Assembly (NCBI RefSeq): GCF_016908555.1
Contig: NZ_JAFBEE010000002.1
Span: 1 to 64,000 of the forward strand
Length of the DNA stretch: 64,000 nt
From: Alkaliphilus hydrothermalis
GTDB taxonomy: Bacteria > Bacillota > Clostridia > Peptostreptococcales > Natronincolaceae
Reading direction: 5' to 3'
Positions 44,037 through 53,072 of the stretch are shown here, in pieces (position 1 is the stretch's first letter; each line of letters opens with the position of its first letter). The notes below the pieces were generated by a model. The model worked only from the letters and a program-made list of their open reading frames with translations. It did not search any database and was not told the origin of the DNA. A program made the translations under genes and the position numbers.

Positions 44037-44930
44037 ATGAGAATAGTAGAACAACGTAAAATATGGTTTTCTATTTCAGCATTCATCATTGCTGTTGGAT
44101 TACTTTTAGGTTTAGTTCGAGGATTTAATAGAGGTATTGACTTCACAGGTGGAGCTCTGATGGAGATTGAATTGCACCAGACAGTCAGTGTAGATGAAAT
44201 CCGTGAAATTACCAAAGCGTATGACGAAAAGGCAAATATTGCCTTTATCGGAGAAGAAAGAACCATTGTACAAATTAGATCAACAGAAGATTTCAACAAT
44301 CAAAAAAGATTAGAAATTTTTGATAAATTCAAAGAAAAATATAACCTAGAAAAGGATGACTTTTTAAGAGCTGAGCAATTCGGACCAGCAGTAGGTAAGG
44401 AAATTCAAACAAAAGCCTTCTGGGCAATCTTAGTTTCTACCATCGGGATGCTGGCATATATCAGCTACAGATTTGAATTTAGATTCGGTCTTGCAGCGAT
44501 TATTGCCCTGATTCATGATATGTTAATTGTTATTGCTGTTTACTCAATCTTAAGAATCCCAATCAACAGTCCCTTCGTGGCGGCTATGTTGACAATCTTC
44601 GGATACTCAATCAACGATACCATCGTTGTATTTGATAGAATCAGAGAAAACTTAAGATTTTTAAAGAAAAACAACTATGCACAACTGGCTAATGATAGTA
44701 TTGCTCAAACGGTTAGTCGTTCAATCAATACCTCATTAACAACCTTAATTACAATTGTTGCCCTTTATGTATTGGGGGTAGAGCAAATCAGAGAATTTGC
44801 ACTACCACTAATCGCAGGGGTAATCAGCGGAACCTATTCTTCAATCTTTATTGCCAGCCCAGTGTGGGTAATGCTTAAAGAGAGACAAAATCATAATGGT
44901 GGAAACCAACCAACTCCAGAAGTAAAATAA
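44037..44930 (+). CDS. secF: Protein translocase subunit SecF
   Basis: A 297-residue partner of SecD. It has TM1 (about 11-31), GIDFTGGALMEIE, and the C-terminal helices with GYSINDTIVVFDRIRENL, the conserved SecF ion-coupling region. GGGGG lies six bases before the ATG. It is coupled with secD and followed by a strong terminator. Confidence 0.96.
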   Translation: MRIVEQRKIWFSISAFIIAVGLLLGLVRGFNRGIDFTGGALMEIELHQTVSVDEIREITKAYDEKANIAFIGEERTIVQIRSTEDFNNQKRLEIFDKFKEKYNLEKDDFLRAEQFGPAVGKEIQTKAFWAILVSTIGMLAYISYRFEFRFGLAAIIALIHDMLIVIAVYSILRIPINSPFVAAMLTIFGYSINDTIVVFDRIRENLRFLKKNNYAQLANDSIAQTVSRSINTSLTTLITIVALYVLGVEQIREFALPLIAGVISGTYSSIFIASPVWVMLKERQNHNGGNQPTPEVK

Positions 44931-44946
44931 TGAGAATATAAAAGGA

Positions 44947-44990
44947 AAAGTGGTAATAATACAGATGAAAAGTATTGTTACCACTTTTTT
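44947..44990 (+). terminator. Terminator of secDF
   Basis: AAAGTGGTAATAATAC pairs with GTATTGTTACCACTTT (one mismatch or wobble), followed by a T run. Confidence 0.85.
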
Positions 44991-45019
44991 ACGTATAAAG
45001 ATTTTATGGGGTTGATCAG

Positions 45020-46702
45020 ATGGCAAGATTGCGGGCAAGGTATAAAAATTTAAAAAGATATAAAAAAATCGGGGAAGTTACCATGAAATATGGCTTCAAT
45101 GTGGTGGCAGAAAAGCTATGGGAAAAAGGCTTGATTCCAAAATTTGTTTTAAATATAGATAAAACAGATAAAAACCTGACACTAGGAGAAAGACTACGGT
45201 ATGCCCTAGAGGAGCTAGGGCCTACTTTTATTAAGCTGGGACAAATCTTAAGTACTAGAAGAGATCTATTGGGGGATGAAATTGTCAACGAACTCTCAAA
45301 GCTTCAGGACAATATTGCCCCCTTTCCTTTAGAAGAGGCTAAGATTGTTTTTGAAAAGGAAATGAAGATGTCCATTGATGAAGCTTTTAAAGCCTTTGAT
45401 GAAAAACCCATCGCATCAGCATCCATTGGACAGGTGTATGAGGCTACACTAAAAACAGGTGAAAATGTAGTAGTTAAAATTCAACGACCTAATATACAAC
45501 TACTGATAGAGCGGGATATGGATATCCTATTCAATCTCGCAAAGCAGCTGGATGAGCATATGGATAAAAATAAGCCTGTGAGATTCTATGAAATGGTGGA
45601 GGAATTTTACTATACCATTAAAAGGGAGCTGGACTATACTAACGAAGCTAGAAATGCAGAACGGTTTGGGGAAAACTTCAAGGATAACAAGCAAATCCTA
45701 GTTCCAGAAGTTTACTGGAATTTTACCAGTAAGAAAGTACTTACTCTGCAACGAATCTATGGCATAAAAATCATGGACTCTAGGTCATTGAGAAGAAAAG
45801 GCTGGGATTTGAAGGGTTTAGCCAATATTGGAGCTGAGGCCTTTATGAAACAGGTCTTTATCCATGGTTTTTTTCATGGAGATCCCCATCCAGGGAACAT
45901 ATTTGCCATTGATGAATCCACCATAGCTTTTATAGATTTTGGGGTTGTGGGATTTTTAGACAAAAGCAATATGAGGATGTTGACAAATATTTTTACCGCA
46001 GGAGCCAGAAGAGACGTGGATCGTCTGGTAAATACACTAATAGAGATGGATGCCATCAGTCCAGAAACCAACATGAGAAGGCTAAAGGAGGATGTATCTA
46101 TACTCATCAACCTCTATTATAATTTACCCCTCAAAAACATAAATTTAGGAGAGTCCTTCAGGGAGCTGTTGGAGATGGCCTATATTAATAAAGTCACCCT
46201 CCCTCCACAATTAATGCTACTTTTTAAATCGATAATAACATTGGAGGGCAGCGGAAAGTACCTCCATCCAGATTTTAGCTTATCCGATATTACAAAGAGG
46301 TTTATAAAGGAAATTTATCTCCATCGTCTTCACCCTCAACAGTTATTGACGGAGATTCGTGATTACTCAGAAGAAATCATCTTTGGAATGAGATATTTTC
46401 CAAAGCAGCTTAGAAATTTCTTTAAGAAGATAGAAACCAATAATATAAAACTGAATTTGGACCATGGGGGGTTTAAACCCCTTTATGAGGAGTTAAATCG
46501 CCTGACTAATAAGCTATCCCTTAGTTTAATTACATCTGCATTAATTGTCGGGTCCTCCTATATGATCAGAAATAACTCAAACACCAATCAATATAGTGTT
46601 TCCATGCTGGGGCTGGTTACCTTTGTAGTAGCCAGTTTATTAGGGGTCAGTGTCGTAATCTCAAATCTAATCAACAATTGGCATAATTGGCGTAGAAAAT
46701 AA
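45020..46702 (+). CDS. ABC1-family atypical kinase (UbiB/AarF-like)
   Basis: A 560-residue protein. The family-specific KxGQ-type motif is seen in FIKLGQILSTR, the Ala-rich loop in ASIGQVYEATLKTGENVVVKIQRP, and the catalytic region in HGFFHGDPHPGNIFAIDES followed by IDFGVVGFLD. Two C-terminal membrane helices (about 500-550) tether it to the membrane. Relatives aid ubiquinone synthesis, but an anaerobic clostridium may use it otherwise, for example in lipid homeostasis. Starts at ATG after GGGGTTGATCAG. Confidence 0.92.
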   Translation: MARLRARYKNLKRYKKIGEVTMKYGFNVVAEKLWEKGLIPKFVLNIDKTDKNLTLGERLRYALEELGPTFIKLGQILSTRRDLLGDEIVNELSKLQDNIAPFPLEEAKIVFEKEMKMSIDEAFKAFDEKPIASASIGQVYEATLKTGENVVVKIQRPNIQLLIERDMDILFNLAKQLDEHMDKNKPVRFYEMVEEFYYTIKRELDYTNEARNAERFGENFKDNKQILVPEVYWNFTSKKVLTLQRIYGIKIMDSRSLRRKGWDLKGLANIGAEAFMKQVFIHGFFHGDPHPGNIFAIDESTIAFIDFGVVGFLDKSNMRMLTNIFTAGARRDVDRLVNTLIEMDAISPETNMRRLKEDVSILINLYYNLPLKNINLGESFRELLEMAYINKVTLPPQLMLLFKSIITLEGSGKYLHPDFSLSDITKRFIKEIYLHRLHPQQLLTEIRDYSEEIIFGMRYFPKQLRNFFKKIETNNIKLNLDHGGFKPLYEELNRLTNKLSLSLITSALIVGSSYMIRNNSNTNQYSVSMLGLVTFVVASLLGVSVVISNLINNWHNWRRK

Positions 46703-46754
46703 AGGTGGACCTCGCTAATTGTTTGCTTAAGTTATTAATTTAGACTTTATGTGA

Positions 46755-46878
46755 TAGCCTGTTGAAAAACCATCATCTTCATCGTCACTGCATAAAGCCA
46801 GCACCCTTACGTATGTTTTATACGCTACGGTCGCCGGCTTTTCTTGTTCCTTGAATCTAATGGCTTTTGAACAGGCTA
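46755..46878. repeat. Inverted-repeat element, MITE-like
   Basis: TAGCCTGTT (46755-46763) and AACAGGCTA (46870-46878) are perfect terminal inverted repeats, extended by GAAAAACCAT against ATGGCTTTT. Inside, AAAGCCAGC faces GCCGGCTTT and a CGTA/TACG palindrome sits at the core. The interior resembles 2605-2665. No ORF is present. Confidence 0.6.
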
Positions 46879-46983
46879 GGTGTTTGAGGAAAATCTCATT
46901 ATAAAATTTGTCGATTTTATAGTATAATGGAATAGTCTTTGTTGAAGTGAGTAGATGTAATGGCTGTAAAAGGGGGATTTAAG

Positions 46984-48753
46984 TTGCACAAATGGATGCT
47001 TAAAAACATGAAGGTTGATTATAAAACAATGGCTCAAGAGCTAGGGGTCAACCAAATCTTGTGTAAAGTGATGGTTAATAGAGGAATTCAAGAGATTGAG
47101 ACGGCCCGTAGTTTTCTAAAGCCAGATATTAAAAAACTACACAAACCTTTACTACTGAAGGATTTAGAACAAGCAGTTGAAATTACAAAGGAGAAAATCC
47201 TAAATCATAAAAAAATTAGAATCATTGGCGACTATGACGTGGATGGTGTCATCAGCACCTATGTATTGTATAGAGCTTTATCCAGCTTTGGAGCCATCGT
47301 TGATTATGAAATACCCCATCGAATAGAGGATGGCTATGGGATTAATAATAATTTAATAGATGAAGCTCACCAAGCTGGTATAGATACCATCATTACTTGT
47401 GATAATGGAATTTCAGCTTTGGATCAAATTAAATATGCCAAATCATTAGGAATGACGGTCATTGTCACAGATCATCACGACGTTCCCTTTGTGGAGGATG
47501 GAGCAGGAAATAGAACGTATCTAAGGTCAGAGGCAGATGCCATCGTCAATCACAAGCAGTTGGAGTGTCAGTATCCCTTCAAGCATCTTTGTGGAGCTGC
47601 TGTGGCATATAAATTTCTTCAAGCCCTCCAGGAGGAATTGGAGATTGATAGCGATCTTTTAGAAGAACTACTACAGTTTGTAGCGATAGCCACCGTATGT
47701 GACGTAGTGGACTTAGTGGAAGAAAATCGTATTATTGTAAAAAAAGGATTAGAGCTGATTAACAAAACCAATAACTTGGGTCTTAAATCTTTATTTAAGG
47801 CGGCAGGAATAGAAGGAAAAGCTGTTAGCGTCTATACCTTAGGATTTGTAATCGGACCTTGTATCAATGCTTCCGGTAGACTGGATTGTGCTAAAAAAGG
47901 GCTAGAACTATTGCTTTCTGAAGGAGAAGAAGAAGCCACTTCCCTAGCAAAGGAACTCCATGAGTTAAATGAAGAAAGAAAGTTGATGACAATTGAAGGG
48001 GTAGAGCAGGTAATCGAGAGTATCGAGAGTACTTGTGTAGGTCGGGATAAGGTTTATGTTGTATATAAAGAGGGAATCCATGAAAGTATAGCAGGGATCA
48101 TTGCAGGAAGGATTAAAGACAAGTACCATGTCCCCACCATCGTTCTTACAGAAGCAGAGGATGGGGTGAAGGGGTCAGCCCGCTCTATTGATGGGTACAA
48201 CATGTTTGAAGAATTATTGAAATGCAAAGATCTCCTAACTAAGTTTGGAGGACATCCGATGGCGGCAGGACTTTCCCTTTTGCCTGAAAATGTAGAATTG
48301 GTTCGACAAAGATTGAATGAATTAACCACCTTGACGGAGGAAGAATTAACTCCAAAGGTATATATAGATGCTCAGCTACCCTTTGAAATGATTGATCTAC
48401 ATTTAGCGGAGGAGTTACAACTGTTGGAGCCCTTTGGTAAAGCAAATTCAAAGCCTTTATTTGCAGAAAAAAATGTTAGAATTACTTCTGCATCAATCTT
48501 AGGAGCCAATAAAAATGTTCTAAAGTTAAAGCTTGTATCTCAAAGGGGAAAAATGATGGAGGGAATCTATTTTGGAAATATTCCAGACTTTGAGAAGGTC
48601 GTAATTGATGGATTTGGAGCGGAACAGTTGAGTTTACTTTATAATGGAAGAAGCAATAATATTAAAATGGATTTTATATTTACTGTCGGAATAAATGAAT
48701 TTCGAGGCAGCAAAAGTGTACAAATAGTCATACAACACTATAGAATAGGATAA
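46984..48753 (+). CDS. recJ: Single-stranded-DNA-specific exonuclease RecJ
   Basis: A 589-residue 5'-3' exonuclease of the DHH family. Motif I is RIIGDYDVDGV, motif III TDHHDVP, and the DHHA1 domain carries the GGHPMAAGLSL motif. A C-terminal OB-like domain follows. I prefer the TTG start at 46984 preceded by AAAGGGGGA with seven-base spacing; an ATG eight codons upstream (46960) has a poorer ribosome site. Confidence 0.95.
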   Translation: MHKWMLKNMKVDYKTMAQELGVNQILCKVMVNRGIQEIETARSFLKPDIKKLHKPLLLKDLEQAVEITKEKILNHKKIRIIGDYDVDGVISTYVLYRALSSFGAIVDYEIPHRIEDGYGINNNLIDEAHQAGIDTIITCDNGISALDQIKYAKSLGMTVIVTDHHDVPFVEDGAGNRTYLRSEADAIVNHKQLECQYPFKHLCGAAVAYKFLQALQEELEIDSDLLEELLQFVAIATVCDVVDLVEENRIIVKKGLELINKTNNLGLKSLFKAAGIEGKAVSVYTLGFVIGPCINASGRLDCAKKGLELLLSEGEEEATSLAKELHELNEERKLMTIEGVEQVIESIESTCVGRDKVYVVYKEGIHESIAGIIAGRIKDKYHVPTIVLTEAEDGVKGSARSIDGYNMFEELLKCKDLLTKFGGHPMAAGLSLLPENVELVRQRLNELTTLTEEELTPKVYIDAQLPFEMIDLHLAEELQLLEPFGKANSKPLFAEKNVRITSASILGANKNVLKLKLVSQRGKMMEGIYFGNIPDFEKVVIDGFGAEQLSLLYNGRSNNIKMDFIFTVGINEFRGSKSVQIVIQHYRIG

Positions 48754-48800
48754 ACTTTGATATAATATTACAGGATATTTATAGAATCCTTAACCAAATA

Positions 48801-48829
48801 TTGATAAATTCAATTTTAAAAGATATAAT
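48801..48829 (+). promoter_or_regulatory. Candidate promoter of apt
   Basis: TTGATA (48801-48806) and TATAAT (48824-48829) with 17-base spacing; the leader would be about 120 bases. Confidence 0.65.
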
Positions 48830-48957
48830 AAAATTATTCTATAATAATTGTTTAATATAAATACAATATTAGATGAAAATAGTTGAATGTAAGTATGGGC
48901 TACAGAGCCATAATCATACAAGAAATTTAATATCCGATATGAGGAGGAAATAAAAAG

Positions 48958-49473
48958 ATGGATTTAAGAAAAGAGATTAGAGAAATACAGGATTTTCCAA
49001 AGAAGGGTATCAGTTTTAAGGATATTACCCCTTTATTACAGGATGGAAAAACCTTAAAATATCTTACTAAAGAGTTTGCAAGTCAATTAAAGGACCTTAA
49101 GGTTGATGTAATCGTTGGGCCAGAAGCGAGGGGTTTTTTAGTAGGTACACCAGTAGCCTATGAATTAGGTATTGGGTTTGTGCCAGTTAGAAAGCCTGGT
49201 AAATTGCCAGCTGAAACAATTCGTTATGAGTATGAGCTAGAGTATGGTACAGATGTACTGGAAATCCATCAGGATGCTATAAAACCAGGTCAAAGAGTTG
49301 CCATTGTAGACGACTTATTAGCAACGGGTGGAACTGTTCTTGCTGCTACAAAGTTAATCGAGGAGTTAGGCGGAGAGGTTGTTTCTCTAAACTTCTTAAT
49401 CGAGTTAGGTTTCTTAGGTGGACGTGATGTATTAAAGGGATACAAAGTGGAATCTCTAGTAATATATGAATAA
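48958..49473 (+). CDS. apt: Adenine phosphoribosyltransferase
   Basis: A 171-residue salvage enzyme converting adenine and PRPP to AMP. The PRPP loop is VAIVDDLLATGGT, and the family start DFPKKGISFKDITPLL and GPEARGFLVGTPVAYELG are intact. GAGGAGG lies before the ATG. apt followed by relA is a common Firmicutes pair after recJ, as here. Confidence 0.97.
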   Translation: MDLRKEIREIQDFPKKGISFKDITPLLQDGKTLKYLTKEFASQLKDLKVDVIVGPEARGFLVGTPVAYELGIGFVPVRKPGKLPAETIRYEYELEYGTDVLEIHQDAIKPGQRVAIVDDLLATGGTVLAATKLIEELGGEVVSLNFLIELGFLGGRDVLKGYKVESLVIYE

Positions 49474-49520
49474 AATAAAGGTCATGGATTGATAGGGTCT
49501 ATGCTGCGGAAGGGTGATTG

Positions 49521-51719
49521 ATGATGAAGGAAAACTTAATAGCTATGATAAAAGACATAAACCCCCAATGTGATGTGGACTTAATTGATCGTGCCTATCA
49601 TTTTGCTGAAAATGCCCACGAAGGTCAATTTCGGAAGTCTGGAGAACCCTATTTCATTCATCCTGTAGAGGTTGCCAAAATCTTAATTGAGCTAAAATTA
49701 GATAGTAGCACTGTTGCCGCAGCATTACTTCATGATGTGATTGAGGATACAGAGTACTCCTTTGAGGAAATTAAACAACATTTTGGAGAAGAAATCGCTG
49801 TTCTAGTAGAGGGAGTAACAAAACTTACTAGAATGTCCTTTGAGTCAAAGGAAGAGAGACAAGCAGAGAATCTAAGAAAAATGTTTGTGGCCATGGCTAA
49901 GGATATTCGAGTTATTTTAATTAAGTTAGCAGACCGTCTACATAACATGCGAACCTTAAAGTACCAATCGGATGAAAAGAAAAAGGAAAAAGCAATGGAA
50001 ACCCTAGAGATATATGCTCCAATTGCCCATCGACTAGGGATTTCGAAGGTCAAATGGGAGCTGGAGGATCTTTGTCTACGATATATTGATCCTGAGGGAT
50101 ATTATGACCTTGTGGAAAGAGTGGCTATCAAACGTAAGGATCGAGAGATGTTCATTAACCAAGTTATCAACTCTCTACATGAAAAGCTGGATGAGTTTAG
50201 TATAGAAGGTGAAATCTCTGGTAGGCCTAAGCATTTCTATAGTATTTACCGTAAAATGGTATACCAAGGAAAATCCTTTGATGAAATCTTTGACTTTTTA
50301 GCCGTCAGAGTGATTGTTGATAATATAAAGGACTGTTACGGTGTGTTGGGAGTTGTCCATACTATGTGGAAGCCTATACCAGGTAGATTTAAGGACTATA
50401 TTGCTATGCCCAAGCCCAATATGTATCAATCTATTCATACCACCGTGATAGGACCAAAGGGAGAACCGGTGGAAATACAAATTAGAACCCATGAAATGCA
50501 CCAAATATCTGAGTATGGTATCGCAGCCCACTGGAAATACAAAGAGGGGAAAACTACTGATAATCCCAAAAAATTAGGCGACAAGCTAACATGGGTAGGC
50601 CAAATGCTGGAGTTGGAGAAGGAAACCAAGGATCCTAAAGAATTTATGGAATCCCTCAAGGTGGATCTATTGACCAACGAAGTATTTGTCTTTACGCCTA
50701 AAGGAGAGGTAATCAACCTTCCTACTGGGTCAACTCCTATTGACTTTGCCTACCGTATCCATTCGGATATAGGTAATAAGTGTGTTGGATCAAAGATTGA
50801 TGGCAGAATCGTGCCATTAGATTATAAATTAAAGAATGGAAACATCGTTGAAATATTGACTTCCTCCAACAGTAATGGACCAAGTCGAGACTGGCTGAAA
50901 ATAGTTAAGAGTTCTCAGGCTAAAAATAAGATTAGACAATGGTTTAAAAAGGAGAGACGGGAAGAAAACATAGATAAGGGGCAGGAAATTCTTGAAAGAG
51001 AAATTAGACGTCAAGGTCTTCAACAACCTGAGGTAGCTCAAACAAAGCTATTAAACACCATTGCAAAGAGATTGGGGTTAAATAGTGAGGTTGATTTATA
51101 TGCAGCCGTTGGATATGGTGGAATTACCCTTAGCCAAATACTTCCTAAAATAAGAGAAGTCATTAAGAAAGAGAATGTCAAGAAGGAAACAGTGGCGGAA
51201 CTGATGGAAAAAGACGTAGCTCCTCAGGAAAAGCCGCAAGAAAATAAAGAAAAGAATAAGAAAAACAAGCAGGGGCAAGGAGTCTCTGTTAAGGGTATTG
51301 ACAGTATTATGGTAAGGTTTGCCCGCTGTTGTAATCCTGTCCCAGGGGATGATATTGTTGGCTATATTACAAGAGGAAGAGGTGTCTCTGTCCATCTAAA
51401 GGACTGCCCAAACCTTATGAGTACAATAGAATCAATCGATCGTTTGATTGAGGTAAATTGGGATACTACGAAACCAAGGAGTTTCCAAGCAGAAATCCAG
51501 ATTAGAGCCTATGATAAAAAAGGTCTGCTTTCTGAAATTACCAAGGTTATTACCGAAAGTAAAATCACTGTAAATGCCTTAAATGCAAGAACCAACAAGG
51601 AAAAGTTGGCAGTGTTAAATCTGACGGTTGAAATTGACGATATCAATCAATTGGATAAAATCATGCAAAAGTTCAGAGGGATGAAGGAAGTACTGGATGT
51701 ACATCGAGTAACTACCTAA
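49521..51719 (+). CDS. relA: Bifunctional (p)ppGpp synthetase/hydrolase (RelA/SpoT, Rel)
   Basis: A 732-residue stringent-response enzyme. The HD hydrolase domain contains HPVEVAKIL and LLHDVIEDT. The synthetase domain contains GRPKHFYSIYRKM and PKPNMYQSIHTTV, then TGS (FVFTPKGEVINLP), a Zn-finger-like Cys segment (ARCCNPVPGDDIVGYI) and a C-terminal ACT domain. Of tandem TTG-ATG-ATG starts I use the first ATG. The dtd gene follows at once. Confidence 0.96.
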   Translation: MMKENLIAMIKDINPQCDVDLIDRAYHFAENAHEGQFRKSGEPYFIHPVEVAKILIELKLDSSTVAAALLHDVIEDTEYSFEEIKQHFGEEIAVLVEGVTKLTRMSFESKEERQAENLRKMFVAMAKDIRVILIKLADRLHNMRTLKYQSDEKKKEKAMETLEIYAPIAHRLGISKVKWELEDLCLRYIDPEGYYDLVERVAIKRKDREMFINQVINSLHEKLDEFSIEGEISGRPKHFYSIYRKMVYQGKSFDEIFDFLAVRVIVDNIKDCYGVLGVVHTMWKPIPGRFKDYIAMPKPNMYQSIHTTVIGPKGEPVEIQIRTHEMHQISEYGIAAHWKYKEGKTTDNPKKLGDKLTWVGQMLELEKETKDPKEFMESLKVDLLTNEVFVFTPKGEVINLPTGSTPIDFAYRIHSDIGNKCVGSKIDGRIVPLDYKLKNGNIVEILTSSNSNGPSRDWLKIVKSSQAKNKIRQWFKKERREENIDKGQEILEREIRRQGLQQPEVAQTKLLNTIAKRLGLNSEVDLYAAVGYGGITLSQILPKIREVIKKENVKKETVAELMEKDVAPQEKPQENKEKNKKNKQGQGVSVKGIDSIMVRFARCCNPVPGDDIVGYITRGRGVSVHLKDCPNLMSTIESIDRLIEVNWDTTKPRSFQAEIQIRAYDKKGLLSEITKVITESKITVNALNARTNKEKLAVLNLTVEIDDINQLDKIMQKFRGMKEVLDVHRVTT

Positions 51720-51734
51720 TTGAAGGAGGCTACT

Positions 51735-52184
51735 ATGAGGGCTGTTGTTCAAAGAATTAAAGAAGGTAAGGTAGAGGTAGCTGGTGAAGTTACTGGAGCA
51801 ATAGGTAAAGGTCTACTGATTTATTTAGGAGTGAGTGATGAAGATACTCTCCAAGATGTAAAGTATATGGCTGATAAGATTGCCAATCTGAGGATTTTTG
51901 AAGATGAGAATGAAAAAATGAATCTTGCATTGTTGGATACTGGTGCTGAAATGTTGGTTGTTTCTCAATTTACCCTTTATGGGGACTGTAGAAAGGGAAG
52001 AAGACCCAACTTTTCAGGGGCCGGTAGACCAGAAATGGCAGACGAACTATATAAAGAATTTCTAAAGTCCTGCGAAGAAATGGGAATGCACGTGGAAACA
52101 GGGGTTTTTCAAGCCCATATGGAGGTTCATTCTATTAATGATGGACCAGTTACAATGCTAATTGATAGTAAAAAGGGTTTTTAA
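51735..52184 (+). CDS. dtd: D-aminoacyl-tRNA deacylase
   Basis: A 149-residue proofreading enzyme that removes D-amino acids (and glycine from tRNA-Ala). The signature SQFTLYGDCRKGRRPNFSGA and the C-terminal NDGPVTMLIDS cross-subunit Gly-Pro motif are intact. ATG follows GAAGGAGGCTACT 15 bases after the relA stop; the frame is nominally open back to that stop. Relation to relA is the usual relA-dtd operon. Confidence 0.96.
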   Translation: MRAVVQRIKEGKVEVAGEVTGAIGKGLLIYLGVSDEDTLQDVKYMADKIANLRIFEDENEKMNLALLDTGAEMLVVSQFTLYGDCRKGRRPNFSGAGRPEMADELYKEFLKSCEEMGMHVETGVFQAHMEVHSINDGPVTMLIDSKKGF

Positions 52185-52197
52185 GGAGGCAAAATAG

Positions 52198-52815
52198 ATG
52201 TTATTAGAAAAAATACCAGTAGGACCCCTTTCGGTTAACTGTTATGTAATTGGAGACGATGGAACTAACAAGGTAGCGGTGGTTGACCCAGGTGGAGATG
52301 CAGATAAAATCCTAAGATTTTTAGATGAAAATGAGTTAGAGTTAGAATATATTATCCTTACCCATGCCCATGGCGATCATATCGGTGGAATTCCAGGGTT
52401 ATTAGAAAAAATAGATGTTCCTGTATACATGCATAAGGAAGACTTATTCATACTAAAGGATATGGAGAAGAACTATTCAAAACAGATGGGGCTTACATAT
52501 GAGCTAGAGACTGAAAACTTTGTTGCTGATGGAGATGAGCTTTCTCTCGGAGATTTAAAGCTTAAAATCATCCATACCCCTGGCCATACTCCAGGAGGAA
52601 TTTGTATCCTAGTGGAAAATTTCCTAATAGCAGGAGATACGCTATTTGCAAATTCCATTGGTAGATCTGACTTGGTGGGGGGCAACCACAACCAGTTAAT
52701 TGACTCTATTAAGGGTAAGTTAATGGTCTTAGATGAAGAAATCATGGTATTACCTGGTCATGGGCCAGCCAGTCGTATTGGTATTGAAAAATTGACAAAT
52801 CCATTCCTTAAGTAA
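52198..52815 (+). CDS. MBL-fold metallo-hydrolase (glyoxalase II-like)
   Basis: A 205-residue metallo-beta-lactamase fold protein. The metal motif THAHGDHIGG (HxHxDH), the distal HTPGHTPGG His, the AGDTLF Asp and LPGHGP His complete a binuclear site. It lacks the C-terminal helical domain of true glyoxalase II, so its substrate is unknown. It follows dtd by 13 bases with AAGGAGG. The relA-dtd-MBL-hemZ order is widely conserved in Clostridia. Confidence 0.9.
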   Translation: MLLEKIPVGPLSVNCYVIGDDGTNKVAVVDPGGDADKILRFLDENELELEYIILTHAHGDHIGGIPGLLEKIDVPVYMHKEDLFILKDMEKNYSKQMGLTYELETENFVADGDELSLGDLKLKIIHTPGHTPGGICILVENFLIAGDTLFANSIGRSDLVGGNHNQLIDSIKGKLMVLDEEIMVLPGHGPASRIGIEKLTNPFLK

Positions 52816-52821
52816 AGTATA

Positions 52822-52875
52822 CTCCCAGAGATATGAGGACAAAATATAACTATAATGTTTCTGGGAGGTTTTTTT
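52822..52875 (+). terminator. Hairpin overlapping the next ribosome site
   Basis: CTCCCAGA (52822-52829) pairs with TCTGGGAG (52860-52867), followed by GTTTTTTT. The right arm GGGAGG doubles as the ribosome site of the 60-residue gene that starts at 52876. Confidence 0.6.
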
Positions 52876-53058
52876 ATGAAAAAGAGAATTGGCGACTACA
52901 TACAAGATGTTAAACGACGCAATTTTACGGAAATGCAACTTCATGACTTTTTAGAAATGAGGGAAGCTGGCTTATCCGACAGCGAAATGGCTATGGAATT
53001 CGGCGTCAGTAAAAAAGTAATAGAATCCCTTCAAAGGGATATGAAGGAAGAATATTGA
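52876..53058 (+). CDS. Small helix-turn-helix-like protein
   Basis: A 60-residue protein beginning MKKRIGDYIQDV. The segment EMREAGLSDSEMAMEFGVSK looks like a helix-turn-helix of the Sigma-70 region 4 or MerR/HTH_7 kind: a turn around GLSD, then EMAMEFGVSKKVIESLQ as the recognition helix. Its ATG directly follows the T-run of the upstream hairpin, and a TATAAT at 52851-52856 inside the loop may be its own -10. The function is unknown; it may be a small DNA-binding regulator for hemZ. Confidence 0.7.
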   Translation: MKKRIGDYIQDVKRRNFTEMQLHDFLEMREAGLSDSEMAMEFGVSKKVIESLQRDMKEEY

Positions 53059-53072
53059 TGGGAGTTTAAGCA

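Noticed and set aside
43625..44299. 224-codon open frame antisense to secD-secF
   Set aside because: It spans the junction of two well-conserved genes, lacks a ribosome site and has no domain pattern.
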